From positions 775,001 through 839,000 of the forward strand of contig NZ_CP094351.1 in NCBI RefSeq assembly GCF_022807995.1: 64,000 nt of DNA. Direction: 5' to 3'. The notes under the pieces were generated by a model. That model was not told where the DNA came from and did no database searches. It saw only the letters and a program-made list of their open reading frames with translations. Both the position numbers and the translations under genes were made by a program. Shown here in pieces: positions 9,697 to 18,492 of the stretch; position 1 is the first letter of the stretch, and each line of letters opens with the position of its first letter. The DNA is from Pseudomonas orientalis. GTDB taxonomy: Bacteria; Pseudomonadota; Gammaproteobacteria; Pseudomonadales; Pseudomonadaceae.

Positions 9697-10479
9697 GTGC
9701 TTATCGAGTCCCGACGTCGCGCTTACTTGAGCGCCATGCAGGTGGTCAACTGGCTGCCCCGCACCGAACTGCCGTTTGCCGCGCCGTCGCGGCCCGAGCT
9801 GTTTGAGGTGCCAGAGCCCATTGATGCGTTCGAGCCTTCAGGCGAAGAAGCCGCCGCGCCGGTTGCGGTGGTCAAGCCTGTGCCCGAAACGCGGCCGACG
9901 GTGGAGCGTGCGAAAATCGAGGTGCCGCGCCCGTCACCGGTGGTCAAGGCGGTGGTTGCCGAAGAGGCCGCCCCGGTGGTCAAGGCCCCGGTGGTGCCGC
10001 CGCCACGCTTTGCCCTGCAACTGCTGCGCGCGGGGCGTTGCCTGCTGCTGGTGGAGTTGCCCACCGGCGAACGTTTCCAGTCGCGCGACCCCGCCTACCT
10101 GCTGCTCAAGGATATGCTGCGCGCCGCCGGCCTGCCCGACAGCCCGCAAATCGTCGGCGACCCGGTGCGCTGGCCGCTGTTGGTGCGCGGCACCATGGAC
10201 CAGGGCCCCGAAGCTGCGCGGGATTTTGTACAAAGTTTTGTCTCGGCACGCCTGGAAGACGAACCCTGCGTGTGCCTGTGGCTGATCGGCCTGCCCGCCG
10301 TGCGCTTTGCCGGTGAGGCCAATGCCGAAGCCTGGTACCGCGAACTGCAGGTTGAAAGCCTGGGTTCGGTATGGGCCCTGCCGGGCCTGGAATTATTAAT
10401 GGAAGAGCCACAGCGTAAGGCTGATGTCTGGCAAGCCATGCGCCGGCTGATGGCGCGCTGGAAAACAACCGATGAGTGA
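9697..10479 (+). CDS. holD: Probable DNA polymerase III psi subunit (pseudomonad type)
   Basis: 260 aa. The C-terminal part (about residues 105-260: LLRAGRCLLLVELPTGE and on) is the likely folded domain. The part before it (about 40-105) is rich in Pro, Ala, Val and Glu and looks like a flexible linker, and the first 25 residues hold a conserved-looking QVVNWLPRTELPF segment. It overlaps rimI by eight bases, as holD does in E. coli. From memory, the cryptic pseudomonad psi was mapped to the gene next to rimI. Psi joins chi to the DnaX clamp loader. Start GTG at 9697; ATG at 9736 is an alternative. Direct sequence likeness to E. coli psi is weak, so position carries the call. Confidence 0.65.
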   Translation: MLIESRRRAYLSAMQVVNWLPRTELPFAAPSRPELFEVPEPIDAFEPSGEEAAAPVAVVKPVPETRPTVERAKIEVPRPSPVVKAVVAEEAAPVVKAPVVPPPRFALQLLRAGRCLLLVELPTGERFQSRDPAYLLLKDMLRAAGLPDSPQIVGDPVRWPLLVRGTMDQGPEAARDFVQSFVSARLEDEPCVCLWLIGLPAVRFAGEANAEAWYRELQVESLGSVWALPGLELLMEEPQRKADVWQAMRRLMARWKTTDE

Positions 10480-10924
10480 GGCTTTATCCTTTCGCCCGAT
10501 GACCGAGGCCGACCTCGACGCCGTGCTCAAGATCGAATACGCGGCGTTCAGCCACCCCTGGACCCGGGGCATTTTTCTCGACGGGTTGGGCAAGTACCAG
10601 ATCTGGCTGATGTTCGAAGGCGAGCAGCAGGTGGGACATGGCGTGGTGCAGATCATCCTCGATGAGGCGCACCTGCTGAATATCACCGTCAAGCCGGAGA
10701 ATCAGGGCCGAGGGTTGGGGTTGGCGCTGCTGGAACATCTGATGTCCCGCGCCTACGCAGCCAACGCTCGAGAGTGTTTCCTGGAAGTGCGGGACAGCAA
10801 TACCGGCGCGTTTCGCCTGTATGAGAGCTATGGCTTCAACGAGATTGGCCGTCGCCGGGATTACTACCCGGCTGTGGGTGGCCGCGAAGATGCGGTCGTC
10901 ATGGCCTGCACCCTGGTCGACTAG
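10472..10924 (+). CDS. rimI: RimI, ribosomal protein S18 alanine N-acetyltransferase
   Basis: A 150 aa GNAT-fold enzyme that acetylates the N-terminal alanine of ribosomal protein S18. The acetyl-CoA loop QGRGLG is at residues 78-83, preceded by the LLNITVKP strand. The C-terminal FLEVRDSNTGAFRLYESYGF segment is the RimI signature, with the expected Glu and Tyr. The length is typical. It starts inside the end of the psi gene, so both are read from one transcript. A REPIN lies beyond the stop codon. Confidence 0.95.
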   Translation: MSEALSFRPMTEADLDAVLKIEYAAFSHPWTRGIFLDGLGKYQIWLMFEGEQQVGHGVVQIILDEAHLLNITVKPENQGRGLGLALLEHLMSRAYAANARECFLEVRDSNTGAFRLYESYGFNEIGRRRDYYPAVGGREDAVVMACTLVD

Positions 10925-10935
10925 CACCGAAATCC

Positions 10936-11073
10936 ATGTGGGAGGTGGGTTGCCCTAATGCCAATCAGTTAGCGCCGATCCCCTGTGGGAGGGGGCTTGC
11001 CCCCGATAGCGGTGGCTCAACCAACATCAGTGTTTGCTGTGCCGACGTCATCGGGGGCAAGCCCCCTCCCACA
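10936..11073. repeat. REPIN plus a degenerate REP copy
   Basis: A full inverted REP pair (10984-11008 forward, 11049-11073 reverse) of the GTGGGAGGGGGCTTG family, with a decayed third copy at 10936-10960 (TGTGGGAGGTGGGTTGCCCTA). It sits between the convergent rimI and acidic-protein genes. Confidence 0.9.
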
Positions 11074-11090
11074 TTTTGAACTGTGTTGTG

Positions 11091-11495
11091 TCAGCGCTTG
11101 CGGTTGAGTGGGTCCAGGTCGGCCAGTTCGGCCTCATCCAGGCCATTTCCGCCGCCAATATCCTCTTCACCGACGACGCTCAGTTCGTAGTCCGCCGCGC
11201 GGTCTTCACCTTCTTCCCGCGCATCCCGTGCGCCATCCTCATGGATCAGCGTTTCCGGGCTCATGTCGTCATCGGTCGATTCATGATCATCCGTCGAAGC
11301 ACCGGTCATGCCCGCTTCGCGCACCCGTTCGTCGGGCATCAGATGTTCGCGCTCGCCACGCGGTATTTCATCGCCAATTTCCGCCGTCTGGTCTTCTTCA
11401 TCAAAATCCAGCTCGCGCATCGAGCCCATGCGATCTTCATTATCATCAATCGGTTCGGGCTGCGTAGCGCCGTAGGGACGTCGTGATTCAGTCAT
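11091..11495 (-). CDS. Highly acidic hypothetical protein
   Basis: 134 aa, with no membrane segment and no recognised domain. Asp and Glu make up a large share of the chain, in runs such as DFDEEDQ, STDDDMS and REEGEDRAAD, so it is probably disordered. The start is put at ATG 11495 because GAGGA lies 6 bases before it; a TTG two codons upstream is less likely. Such proteins are common in Pseudomonas and are sometimes labelled serine kinase/phosphatase, but no kinase or phosphatase motif is visible. It is convergent with rimI and divergent from can. Confidence 0.7.
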   Translation of the reverse strand: MTESRRPYGATQPEPIDDNEDRMGSMRELDFDEEDQTAEIGDEIPRGEREHLMPDERVREAGMTGASTDDHESTDDDMSPETLIHEDGARDAREEGEDRAADYELSVVGEEDIGGGNGLDEAELADLDPLNRKR

Positions 11496-11634
11496 GGCCA
11501 ATCCTCATACTGTGGGGCTTATAGTGTGTGGACAGGCTATGCGCTCCAAAGATTCAAGCTAATTTGCGCCAGGCGTGACCCGGACGAGGGCTTGTCAGTC
11601 ACAAAACTGCGCATCATTCCTGAGGCTTTCCCTG

Positions 11635-12279
11635 ATGAACGAATTACAAGACCTGCTAGACAACAACGAACGCTGGGCGGATGCGATCAAACAGGAAGAT
11701 CCCGAATTCTTCGCCAAGCTCGCCCGCCAGCAAACCCCGGAATACCTTTGGATCGGTTGTTCCGATGCACGCGTACCGGCCAACGAGATCGTCGGCATGC
11801 TGCCCGGTGATCTGTTCGTGCACCGCAACGTGGCCAACGTGGTGCTGCACACTGACCTCAACTGCCTGTCGGTGATCCAGTACGCAGTCGATGTACTCAA
11901 GGTCAAACACATCCTCGTCACCGGCCACTATGGCTGCGGCGGCGTACGCGCGTCGATGCAGGACCGCCAGTTCGGCCTGATCGACGGCTGGCTGCGCACC
12001 ATTCGTGATCTTTACTACGAGAATCGCGACGTGCTGGCCCAGTTGCCCACAGAAGAGGAGCGGGTAGACCGCATGTGCGAGCTGAACGTGATTCAGCAGG
12101 TGGCCAACGTCGGCCATACCAGCATTGTGCAGAACGCCTGGCACCGCGGGCAGAGCCTGTCGATTCATGGCTGCATCTACGGCATCAAGGATGGCCGCTG
12201 GAAGAGCTTGAACACCACCATCAGTGGCTTCGAGCAACTGCCGCCGCAGTACCGTCTGCGACCGCTGGGCGAAGCCTAA
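11635..12279 (+). CDS. can: Beta-class carbonic anhydrase
   Basis: Interconverts CO2 and bicarbonate in the cytoplasm, supplying bicarbonate for carboxylation reactions. The 214 aa length and residue numbers match E. coli Can: zinc ligands Cys42, Asp44, His98 and Cys101, with the Asp44-Arg46 dyad in CSDAR and the GHYGCGG motif. The start is ATG 11635, preceded by TGAGG at 11621-11625; the frame stays open upstream to 11575 but that part is not conserved-looking. Monocistronic: a stem-loop follows the stop codon. It is the last gene of the left core block before the accessory region. Confidence 0.96.
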   Translation: MNELQDLLDNNERWADAIKQEDPEFFAKLARQQTPEYLWIGCSDARVPANEIVGMLPGDLFVHRNVANVVLHTDLNCLSVIQYAVDVLKVKHILVTGHYGCGGVRASMQDRQFGLIDGWLRTIRDLYYENRDVLAQLPTEEERVDRMCELNVIQQVANVGHTSIVQNAWHRGQSLSIHGCIYGIKDGRWKSLNTTISGFEQLPPQYRLRPLGEA

Positions 12280-12294
12280 GAGCGTTTATTGATC

Positions 12295-12328
12295 GATTTC
12301 CACTGTCAGATCTGGCAGTGGAAATCGT
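12295..12328. terminator. Palindromic stem-loop after can
   Basis: A near-perfect palindrome (CGATTTCCACTG ... CAGTGGAAATCG, 12295-12328) lies between the convergent can gene and the gene ending at 12338. The T-run is weak, so termination is probable and not certain. Confidence 0.6.
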
Positions 12329-12337
12329 TGCCATGGT

Positions 12338-13507
12338 TCACAACGCGGGCGGAGCGAGGGTGGGAACCGGTGCGGCACTGCGCAGCTGCTTCAACTGGGC
12401 TTTGAGGGTGGGCGTGGCGCATTTGGCGTTGGCCTGCTCGGGAGTCAGGTTGCGCACCGAGGTGTAGAACAACTCGCAGGTCTGCTCTTTGCGCGTGACC
12501 TGCCAGGTGTTCATGCATGCCTTGAGCAACACATTCGCGTCGCTGGCGGGTTTCTGGCCCATGCCGGCTTGCCAGCAGGCCGCGCTCAGGTCCTGGCCCA
12601 TTACTTTCAGGCCGGCCTCATCGGCTTTTTGCTCATTGCCGTCATAGGTGTCCGGGCTGGCCGCGTACCAGATGTAGCTCGGGTGGTTGGCGCCGAGCAC
12701 CCACACCGGCTTGCCCGGCTCCGGGCTGATCTGCGCCAGGCCCAGCACCGCCACGGTCTGCCCGTATTGTTGCTTGATCCAACTGCGCACCGGCGCGCCG
12801 AAGGCCACCATCGGCAAGGAACCGCCGGGGCGCAGGCTCAACTCCTTGACCATGCGGGTCTGGTAGTCGGTGAAATAGCTGTAGACCGCTTCCAGGTCTT
12901 TACCTGCATTGGACGGCGCGGCGATGGGAGCGATATCGATAATGGTCTGATAGGCCGGGGTTTCGCCGGCAGGAATGCCATTGCTGGTGAGCAAGGTCGC
13001 CCAGCGGTCGGTGGTGGCCGATTCCAGGTAGTCCTGGGCCTGGGTCAGCGAATAATCCGGCGGGAAGTGCAACAGCTCGATACTTTTGCGGTTTTCCAGG
13101 GCCATGCCCAGCGGCAGGAACAAGTACCAGTTGTAGGCCCACTTGCCGTCGGTGTTGAGCTGGCTGGCGCCCTGGTAAGCCAGGTCGGCGGTATCGAGCA
13201 GGGCTGTCAGGGGCTGGCCGTAGTCATCCGGCACGCCGCTGAAGGTTGCGGCGACCTGATCGTCGTGCACCTTGACGCCGACCTTTGCCCGGCTGTAGCC
13301 GTCACGCTGCAGGCTCTGGTTCAAATAGTGCTCGGCGGTCTGCTCCAGCGTCCAGGGCCGAAAACAGATCACATTGCAGTTGTTGGGAAACGCGAATAAC
13401 CGGGTAACACGTTGCGTGCTGCCCAACGGCACTTCGATGTCGGCCTGTACGACCGCACTGGCCAGCAGTGCGGCCAGGGTCAAGGCCAGCGTGGTTGGTT
13501 TGAACAT
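12338..13507 (-). CDS. Secreted protein of unknown function
   Basis: 389 aa with a clear Sec signal peptide (MFKPTTLALTL..., cleavage expected after Ala22) and no further membrane span, so probably periplasmic. Cys44, Cys48 and at least five other cysteines could form disulfides. I recognise no enzyme motif. It lies 122 bases downstream of the Tat-exported phosphoesterase on the same strand, so the two may be co-transcribed and act in the same compartment; that is inference. The start ATG at 13507 is the only one that yields the signal peptide. Confidence 0.75.
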   Translation of the reverse strand: MFKPTTLALTLAALLASAVVQADIEVPLGSTQRVTRLFAFPNNCNVICFRPWTLEQTAEHYLNQSLQRDGYSRAKVGVKVHDDQVAATFSGVPDDYGQPLTALLDTADLAYQGASQLNTDGKWAYNWYLFLPLGMALENRKSIELLHFPPDYSLTQAQDYLESATTDRWATLLTSNGIPAGETPAYQTIIDIAPIAAPSNAGKDLEAVYSYFTDYQTRMVKELSLRPGGSLPMVAFGAPVRSWIKQQYGQTVAVLGLAQISPEPGKPVWVLGANHPSYIWYAASPDTYDGNEQKADEAGLKVMGQDLSAACWQAGMGQKPASDANVLLKACMNTWQVTRKEQTCELFYTSVRNLTPEQANAKCATPTLKAQLKQLRSAAPVPTLAPPAL

Positions 13508-13629
13508 AGTTGATTCCTTGTCAGCGAAAGCCCGTCTGCGCGGGGTGAAAGCCCACCTTCACACAGTAGCGGCTGACCAGGAAAACCGCGTACTAAATCG
13601 CAGCGGGTGTCGCGATTGGATAAGTGACG

Positions 13630-15330
13630 CTAAACGCTGAACTGCAAGGCGTTGCTCAAATCCCCCATGGGTTTCTGGCCGCGGGCGCGCATCGCATCGT
13701 CCCTTTGCTTGAGGCCATCCAGGGTCTCCAGCTCAAACACCCGGGTGATCAAACGCAGGATCGACGCCGTGTCGTAGACCGTATGGTCAACCGTGCCTTT
13801 ACGCGCGAACGGCGACACCACCAGCGCCGGCACTCGCGTGCCCGGGCCCCAGCGGTCGCCCTTGGGCGGTGCCACGTGGTCCCACCAGCCGCCGTTTTCA
13901 TCGACGGTCACCACCACCACCATGTTGTTCCACTGCGGGCTTTCCTGCAGCACCTTCAGGGCGCGCACGATGTGGCGGTCGCCCGAGGCCACATCGGCAT
14001 AGCCGGCGTGCATGTTCAGGTTGCCCTGGGGCTTGTAGAAACTCACGGCAGGCAGTTTGCCCGCCTGGGCGTCGGCGAAGAATCTGTTGGTGCTCGCTTC
14101 ATCGCCCAAGCCGCCATCGCGCAAGCGTTTGTCACGTTCCGCACGGTTCTCGGGGCCCTGCTGCTTGAAGTAGTTGAAGGGCTGATGGTGATACTGGAAG
14201 TTCGGAATCTTGGGGATACCGCCCGAGTCCTTGAATTGATCGAGGGTGGCTTGCCACGCGCCGGCGTACCAGGCCCAGTCGATGTTCTTCTTCGAGAGCT
14301 TGTCGCCAATATGTTCATGGGTTTGCGGCACCAGCACGTTGGGCAGGTCCGGTTTGGAATAATCGGGGTTTTGCGGGTCGCGGATCCAGGTCGGCCAGTA
14401 GGGCGGCGCCAGCGTGTTGACCGCGTAACCGTCCGGCGTCAAGGCGCTGGGGCCGAACTGTGGCGGGCCGGTCATGGCACTGGGCGGCGAGGTGTCCAGG
14501 GGTTTGAGGCGCGTGTCGCCGGGGTCGTCGCTTTGCAGCGTGGCGATCTGCGCCTTGGCCACCGATTGCGCAGCATTGGGATAGGTCGGTGCGGTGGCGC
14601 TGATCAGGTATTGATGGTTAAGGAACGAGCCGCCGAACGCGCCCTGGAAGAAGTTATCGCACAGCACAAACTCCCTCGCCACGTCCCACAGGCGCAGGGA
14701 GTAACGGCTCTGGGCGTAATGGCCCATCACCAGGCCGCCGGAATCGCCCCAGGCCACGAAACCGTCATTTTTGCCGCCGTTGATCTGCATCTGGTTCTGA
14801 TAGAACACGTGCCACAAGTCACGGGTCACCAGGCTCAGCGGCAAGTCCTCGGCATTCGGGCCCTTGAGGGCGAACGGTGCGTTGGGCAGGTTTTCCTGGA
14901 ATTGCACGGCGCTCGGGTACGTCACCCCGTCCACGCTTTGCGGGCCGACCTGCAGCACACCCCCCCAGGTCGGGGGGAGGGTGGGCAATACGCTGCCATC
15001 GCGGTCGTGCTGCTGGTAATCCGTAGCGGAAAGCGCCGAGAGCGGTTTCTCCAGCCCGGGGAAATCCGCAAACAGATTGTTGAAGCTGCGGTTCTCCGCG
15101 TAAATCACGACGACGGTTTTCACCTGGTCGCGCAGCGCCTTGTCCAGCTCGGTTGATGTGAGTGGCCGCACCGCCGGTTTTTCCGGTGCCTCGCCGGTAT
15201 TGCCGCAGGCACTCAAGGTCGCGCCCACCCCCAGCACCGCAGCGCCCCCCAGGAATCGTCGGCGACTGGAGTCAACCGGCGGCTGGCCTACGGAATCTGT
15301 GGAAGGGCGATCTTCGTGCTCGTCACTCAT
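13630..15330 (-). CDS. acpA: Tat-exported AcpA-type acid phosphatase / phospholipase C family phosphoesterase
   Basis: 566 aa, member of the alkaline-phosphatase-like phosphoesterase family that includes bacterial phospholipase C and Francisella AcpA. A twin-arginine signal (SRRRFLGGAA, about residues 22-31) is followed by a lipobox-like LSAC, so export is in folded form and lipid anchoring is possible. Metal/active-site motifs are ENRSFNN near the N-terminus and VDENGGWWDHVAPP near the C-terminus. The start is ATG 15330, which places the twin-arginine motif near residue 22; the frame is open 30 codons further. Phosphate-ester hydrolysis in the periplasm is the expected role; the substrate cannot be told. 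Confidence 0.85.
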   Translation of the reverse strand: MSDEHEDRPSTDSVGQPPVDSSRRRFLGGAAVLGVGATLSACGNTGEAPEKPAVRPLTSTELDKALRDQVKTVVVIYAENRSFNNLFADFPGLEKPLSALSATDYQQHDRDGSVLPTLPPTWGGVLQVGPQSVDGVTYPSAVQFQENLPNAPFALKGPNAEDLPLSLVTRDLWHVFYQNQMQINGGKNDGFVAWGDSGGLVMGHYAQSRYSLRLWDVAREFVLCDNFFQGAFGGSFLNHQYLISATAPTYPNAAQSVAKAQIATLQSDDPGDTRLKPLDTSPPSAMTGPPQFGPSALTPDGYAVNTLAPPYWPTWIRDPQNPDYSKPDLPNVLVPQTHEHIGDKLSKKNIDWAWYAGAWQATLDQFKDSGGIPKIPNFQYHHQPFNYFKQQGPENRAERDKRLRDGGLGDEASTNRFFADAQAGKLPAVSFYKPQGNLNMHAGYADVASGDRHIVRALKVLQESPQWNNMVVVVTVDENGGWWDHVAPPKGDRWGPGTRVPALVVSPFARKGTVDHTVYDTASILRLITRVFELETLDGLKQRDDAMRARGQKPMGDLSNALQFSV

Positions 15331-15405
15331 TGCGCGGGAGTCCTTGGCGAGATGTTGCAAGATGTTTCGCAGGACGGTAGCAATGCAATGTGACGGGATT
15401 AAGGC

Positions 15406-15449
15406 AGCTACAAGCTGCAAGCTTGAAGCTTGTAGCTGAAAACTTGCAG
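15406..15449. repeat. Small dyad-rich repeat (AGCTACAAGCT type)
   Basis: AGCTACAAGCT (15406-15416) pairs with AGCTTGTAGCT (15427-15437), and CTGCAAG (15415-15421) can alternatively pair with CTTGCAG (15443-15449). There is no T-run. It lies between atoE and the phosphoesterase gene on the minus strand. It resembles the short GCTTGAAGCTTG-type repeats scattered in pseudomonads. Confidence 0.6.
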
Positions 15450-15462
15450 CTTGCGGCTGCTC

Positions 15463-16881
15463 CTAAGGCATCACCGGCGGCAAATACGTCAATGTCGTCC
15501 CCAACGCCCACAGCAGAAACAATACCAGCGGCGTGTGCACCAGCAATTGCACAAACGAAAACCCGATCAGATCTCGCGCCTTCAACCCCAGCACCCCGAG
15601 CAGCGGCAGCATATAGAACGGGTTGATCAGGTTCGGCAGTGCCTCGGCCGCGTTGTAGATCTGCACCGCCCAGCCCAAATGATATTGCAGGTCATTGGCC
15701 ACCTGCATCACGTAGGGCGCTTCGATGATCCACTTGCCGCCGCCGGACGGGATGAAGAAGCCCAGCACCGCCGAGTACACGCCCATCAGCAGTGCGTAGG
15801 TGTCGTGGGACGCGATGGAGGTGAAGAACAGCGAAATATGGTGCGCCAGGGTCTGGCCGTCGCCGCCTTTGACCACGGTCATCAGCGCTGCAATCGAGCC
15901 GTACAGCGGGAATTGGATCAGCACGCCCGTGGTGGTCGGCACGGCGCGGGCCACGGCGTCCAGGAAGCTGCGCGGGCGCCAGTGCAGCAGCGCGCCGACC
16001 ATGATGAACAGGAAGTTATAGGTGTTGAGCCCAGAGATGGCGCTGATCGCCGGTTTGCTCGAGAACTCGTGGAACAGCCAGCCGGCCGCCAGCAGCGCCA
16101 GCGCAATCGTCAGCAGCGGGCTGTGTTCCAGCCATTCGCCGGGTCGGGTCGGCGCCTGCGGCTTGGGCAGGTTGAACGCGGGGTCGACACCGCAGGCCTT
16201 GGCATCCCGCGCGCTGTTCGGGCCCGGCGCGGTGGCGTAGGCGATGATCAGCGAGACCACGATCAGCGCCAGCAACATCACGCCCGATTGCCACAGGAAG
16301 ATGGTCTCGGTAAACGGGATCATCCCGGTGATCGCCAGAATCGACGGCGGCAAGCTGGCCGGATTGGCCTGCAACTGCGCGGCCGATGACGACAAGCCCA
16401 GTGCCCACACGGCGCCCAGGCCCAGATAGGCCGCGGCGCCGGCGGCACGGTAGTCCATGCGCAGGTCCGTGCGACGCGCCAGTGCACGCACCAGCAAGCC
16501 GCCGAATACCAGGGACAGGCCCCAGTTGAGCAGGGAGGCCACCATGGAAATCAACGCGACCCAGGCCACCGCCGACCGGCCGTTCTTCGGGATGCGCGCC
16601 AGGCGGTCAATCAGCTTTACCGCAGGCGGCGAACTGGCGACCACATAACCACCGATCACCACGAAGGCCATCTGCATGGTGAAGGGAATGAGGCTCCAGA
16701 ACCCATCGCCAAACGCCTTGGCAGCTTCAGTGGGCGCAGCGCCCATGCCCAGGGTGGCCACGGCGACAAGGATCACGGCGAGGGCGGCGAACACCCACGA
16801 GTCCGGGAACCAGCGCTCGGCGAAGGTGGAGCAGCGCAGGGCAAATCGGGCATAGCGGCTTTCTTCGATAGCATCGGCCAC
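15463..16881 (-). CDS. atoE: AtoE-family short-chain fatty acid transporter
   Basis: 472 aa polytopic inner-membrane protein with about a dozen hydrophobic segments. Family features include the N-terminal RWFPDSWVF region, NWGLSLVFGG, and the FFIPSGGGKW motif near residue 370. The family takes up short-chain fatty acids such as acetoacetate or butyrate. The usual partners (atoD/atoA CoA-transferase, atoB thiolase) are not adjacent, so it stands alone here. The start is GTG 16881 with AGAGGAAAG about 7 bases before it. Divergent from the MFS gene across a 185-base AT-richer gap. Confidence 0.9.
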   Translation of the reverse strand: MADAIEESRYARFALRCSTFAERWFPDSWVFAALAVILVAVATLGMGAAPTEAAKAFGDGFWSLIPFTMQMAFVVIGGYVVASSPPAVKLIDRLARIPKNGRSAVAWVALISMVASLLNWGLSLVFGGLLVRALARRTDLRMDYRAAGAAAYLGLGAVWALGLSSSAAQLQANPASLPPSILAITGMIPFTETIFLWQSGVMLLALIVVSLIIAYATAPGPNSARDAKACGVDPAFNLPKPQAPTRPGEWLEHSPLLTIALALLAAGWLFHEFSSKPAISAISGLNTYNFLFIMVGALLHWRPRSFLDAVARAVPTTTGVLIQFPLYGSIAALMTVVKGGDGQTLAHHISLFFTSIASHDTYALLMGVYSAVLGFFIPSGGGKWIIEAPYVMQVANDLQYHLGWAVQIYNAAEALPNLINPFYMLPLLGVLGLKARDLIGFSFVQLLVHTPLVLFLLWALGTTLTYLPPVMP

Positions 16882-17066
16882 GGGTCTTTCCTCTTGTATT
16901 TATTATGGGGTGGGCAGTTTTGCGGCATGTTCCTCTTTGCTCATTGATTTGGGAATATCGTTATCTTCATCGATCAATGAGTAAAACAAATATATCCGCC
17001 GCGATTGCCAGGATCCGGTTCAGCTCATAATCTGCACGCCATTTTGTTTGTCTGCCGAGCCTGCAC

Positions 17067-18356
17067 ATGACTGCCACCTTTTCCCCACGGGCGCAGCGTT
17101 TTTCCCGCTCCGACTACAAAACCCTGGGCCTGGCCGCCCTCGGCGGCGCCCTGGAAATCTACGACTTCATTATCTTCGTGTTCTTTGCGCTGACCCTCAG
17201 CCAACTGTTCTTCCCGCCGGAAATGCCCGAGTGGCTGCGCCTGTTGCAGAGCTTCGGCATTTTCGTGACCGGCTACCTGGCCCGCCCGTTGGGCGGCATC
17301 CTGATGGCGCACTTTGCCGATCACCTGGGACGCAAGCGCGTGTTCAGCTTGAGCATCCTGATGATGGCCTTGCCCTGCCTGCTGATCGGAATCATGCCGA
17401 CCTACGCGCAGATCGGCTATTTCGCACCGCTGATCCTGCTGGCGCTGCGCGTGTTGCAAGGCGCCGCGGTGGGCGGTGAGGTACCCAGCGCCTGGACCTT
17501 CGTCGCCGAGCACGCCCCGCGCAGTCATCGTGGTTATGCCCTGGGTTTCCTGCAGGCTGGCCTGACCTTCGGTTACCTGCTCGGTGCGCTCACGGCCACA
17601 CTGCTTGCACAGGTCTTCACCCCGGCCGAGATTCTCGACTACGCCTGGCGTTTCCCCTTCCTGCTCGGCGGGGTATTCGGCGTGATCGGCGTATGGCTGC
17701 GCCGCTGGCTCAGCGAAACGCCGGTGTTCCTGGAAATGCAGGCCCGCCGCCAGGCCGCCGCCGAAATGCCCTTGCGCACCGTGCTGCGTGACCATCGCGC
17801 CGTGCTGCTGCCGGCGATGATCCTCACCTGCGTGCTGACGTCGGCGGTGGTGGTGCTGGTGGTCATCACCCCGACCATGATGCAGAAAACCTTCGGCATG
17901 AGCCCCAGCCACACCTTTGCCCTGAGCGCCCTGGGCATCGTCTTCCTGAATATCGGCTGCGTCCTCGCGGGGCTGCTGGTGGACCGTATCGGCGCGTGGC
18001 GCGCGGTAGTGGTCTACAGCCTGTTGCTGCCGGTGGGGGTGTTTATCCTGTATGCCAGCCTGATCAGCGGCGGGGTCTGGCTGGGCGCGGCGTATGCCGT
18101 GGCGGGCCTGAGCTGCGGCGTGGTGGGCGCGGTGCCGTCGGTGATGGTCGGGCTGTTTCCGGCGCAGGTGCGGGTGTCGGGCATTTCCTTTACCTACAAC
18201 ATTGCCTACGCACTCTGGGCAAGTACTACACCGTTGTTGCTGATTGCGCTGATGCCCGCCAGTCCGTGGATTTGCGTGGGGTATTGCGCGGTGATGGGGG
18301 CGGTGGGCGTGGCCTGTGTGGCGCGGTTCGGCTCGCGCCACACCCTGGCTGGCTGA
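17067..18356 (+). CDS. MFS transporter, metabolite:H+ symporter (MHS) type
   Basis: 429 aa with about 12 membrane spans. The N-terminal half has the MHS hallmarks: a FGIFVTGYLARPLGG segment and, in the loop between helices 2 and 3, DHLGRKRVF. RVLQGAAVGGEVPS follows in helix 4. The family imports organic acids, osmolytes or aromatic acids with protons; the substrate here is not predictable. It is a single gene, divergent from atoE and ended by a REPIN. No strong ribosome binding site precedes the ATG at 17067. Confidence 0.88.
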   Translation: MTATFSPRAQRFSRSDYKTLGLAALGGALEIYDFIIFVFFALTLSQLFFPPEMPEWLRLLQSFGIFVTGYLARPLGGILMAHFADHLGRKRVFSLSILMMALPCLLIGIMPTYAQIGYFAPLILLALRVLQGAAVGGEVPSAWTFVAEHAPRSHRGYALGFLQAGLTFGYLLGALTATLLAQVFTPAEILDYAWRFPFLLGGVFGVIGVWLRRWLSETPVFLEMQARRQAAAEMPLRTVLRDHRAVLLPAMILTCVLTSAVVVLVVITPTMMQKTFGMSPSHTFALSALGIVFLNIGCVLAGLLVDRIGAWRAVVVYSLLLPVGVFILYASLISGGVWLGAAYAVAGLSCGVVGAVPSVMVGLFPAQVRVSGISFTYNIAYALWASTTPLLLIALMPASPWICVGYCAVMGAVGVACVARFGSRHTLAG

Positions 18357-18386
18357 GGCTCAGGTCAGGACGATGATCGTGATTCA

Positions 18387-18475
18387 TGTGGGAGGGGGCT
18401 TGCCTCCGATCGCGGTGTGTCAGCCAGCCTGTCTGTCGCTGATACACCGCTATCGGGGGCAAGCCCCCTCCCACA
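18387..18475. repeat. REPIN (GTGGGAGGGGGCTTG family)
   Basis: An inverted REP pair (18387-18410 forward with one C-to-T change in the core, 18452-18475 reverse) between the convergent MFS and DUF3077-like genes. Confidence 0.92.
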
Positions 18476-18492
18476 TTGGTTTTGTAGTGTTT

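Noticed and set aside
13624..15156. A 510 aa plus-strand frame
   Set aside because: Exact antisense shadow of the Tat phosphoesterase, whose motifs are unambiguous on the minus strand.
15406..15449. Intrinsic terminator of atoE
   Set aside because: The dyad lacks a T-run on either strand, so it is listed as a repeat.
17025..18341. A 438 aa minus-strand frame rich in His, Gln and Arg
   Set aside because: Antisense to the MFS transporter; composition typical of shadow frames.
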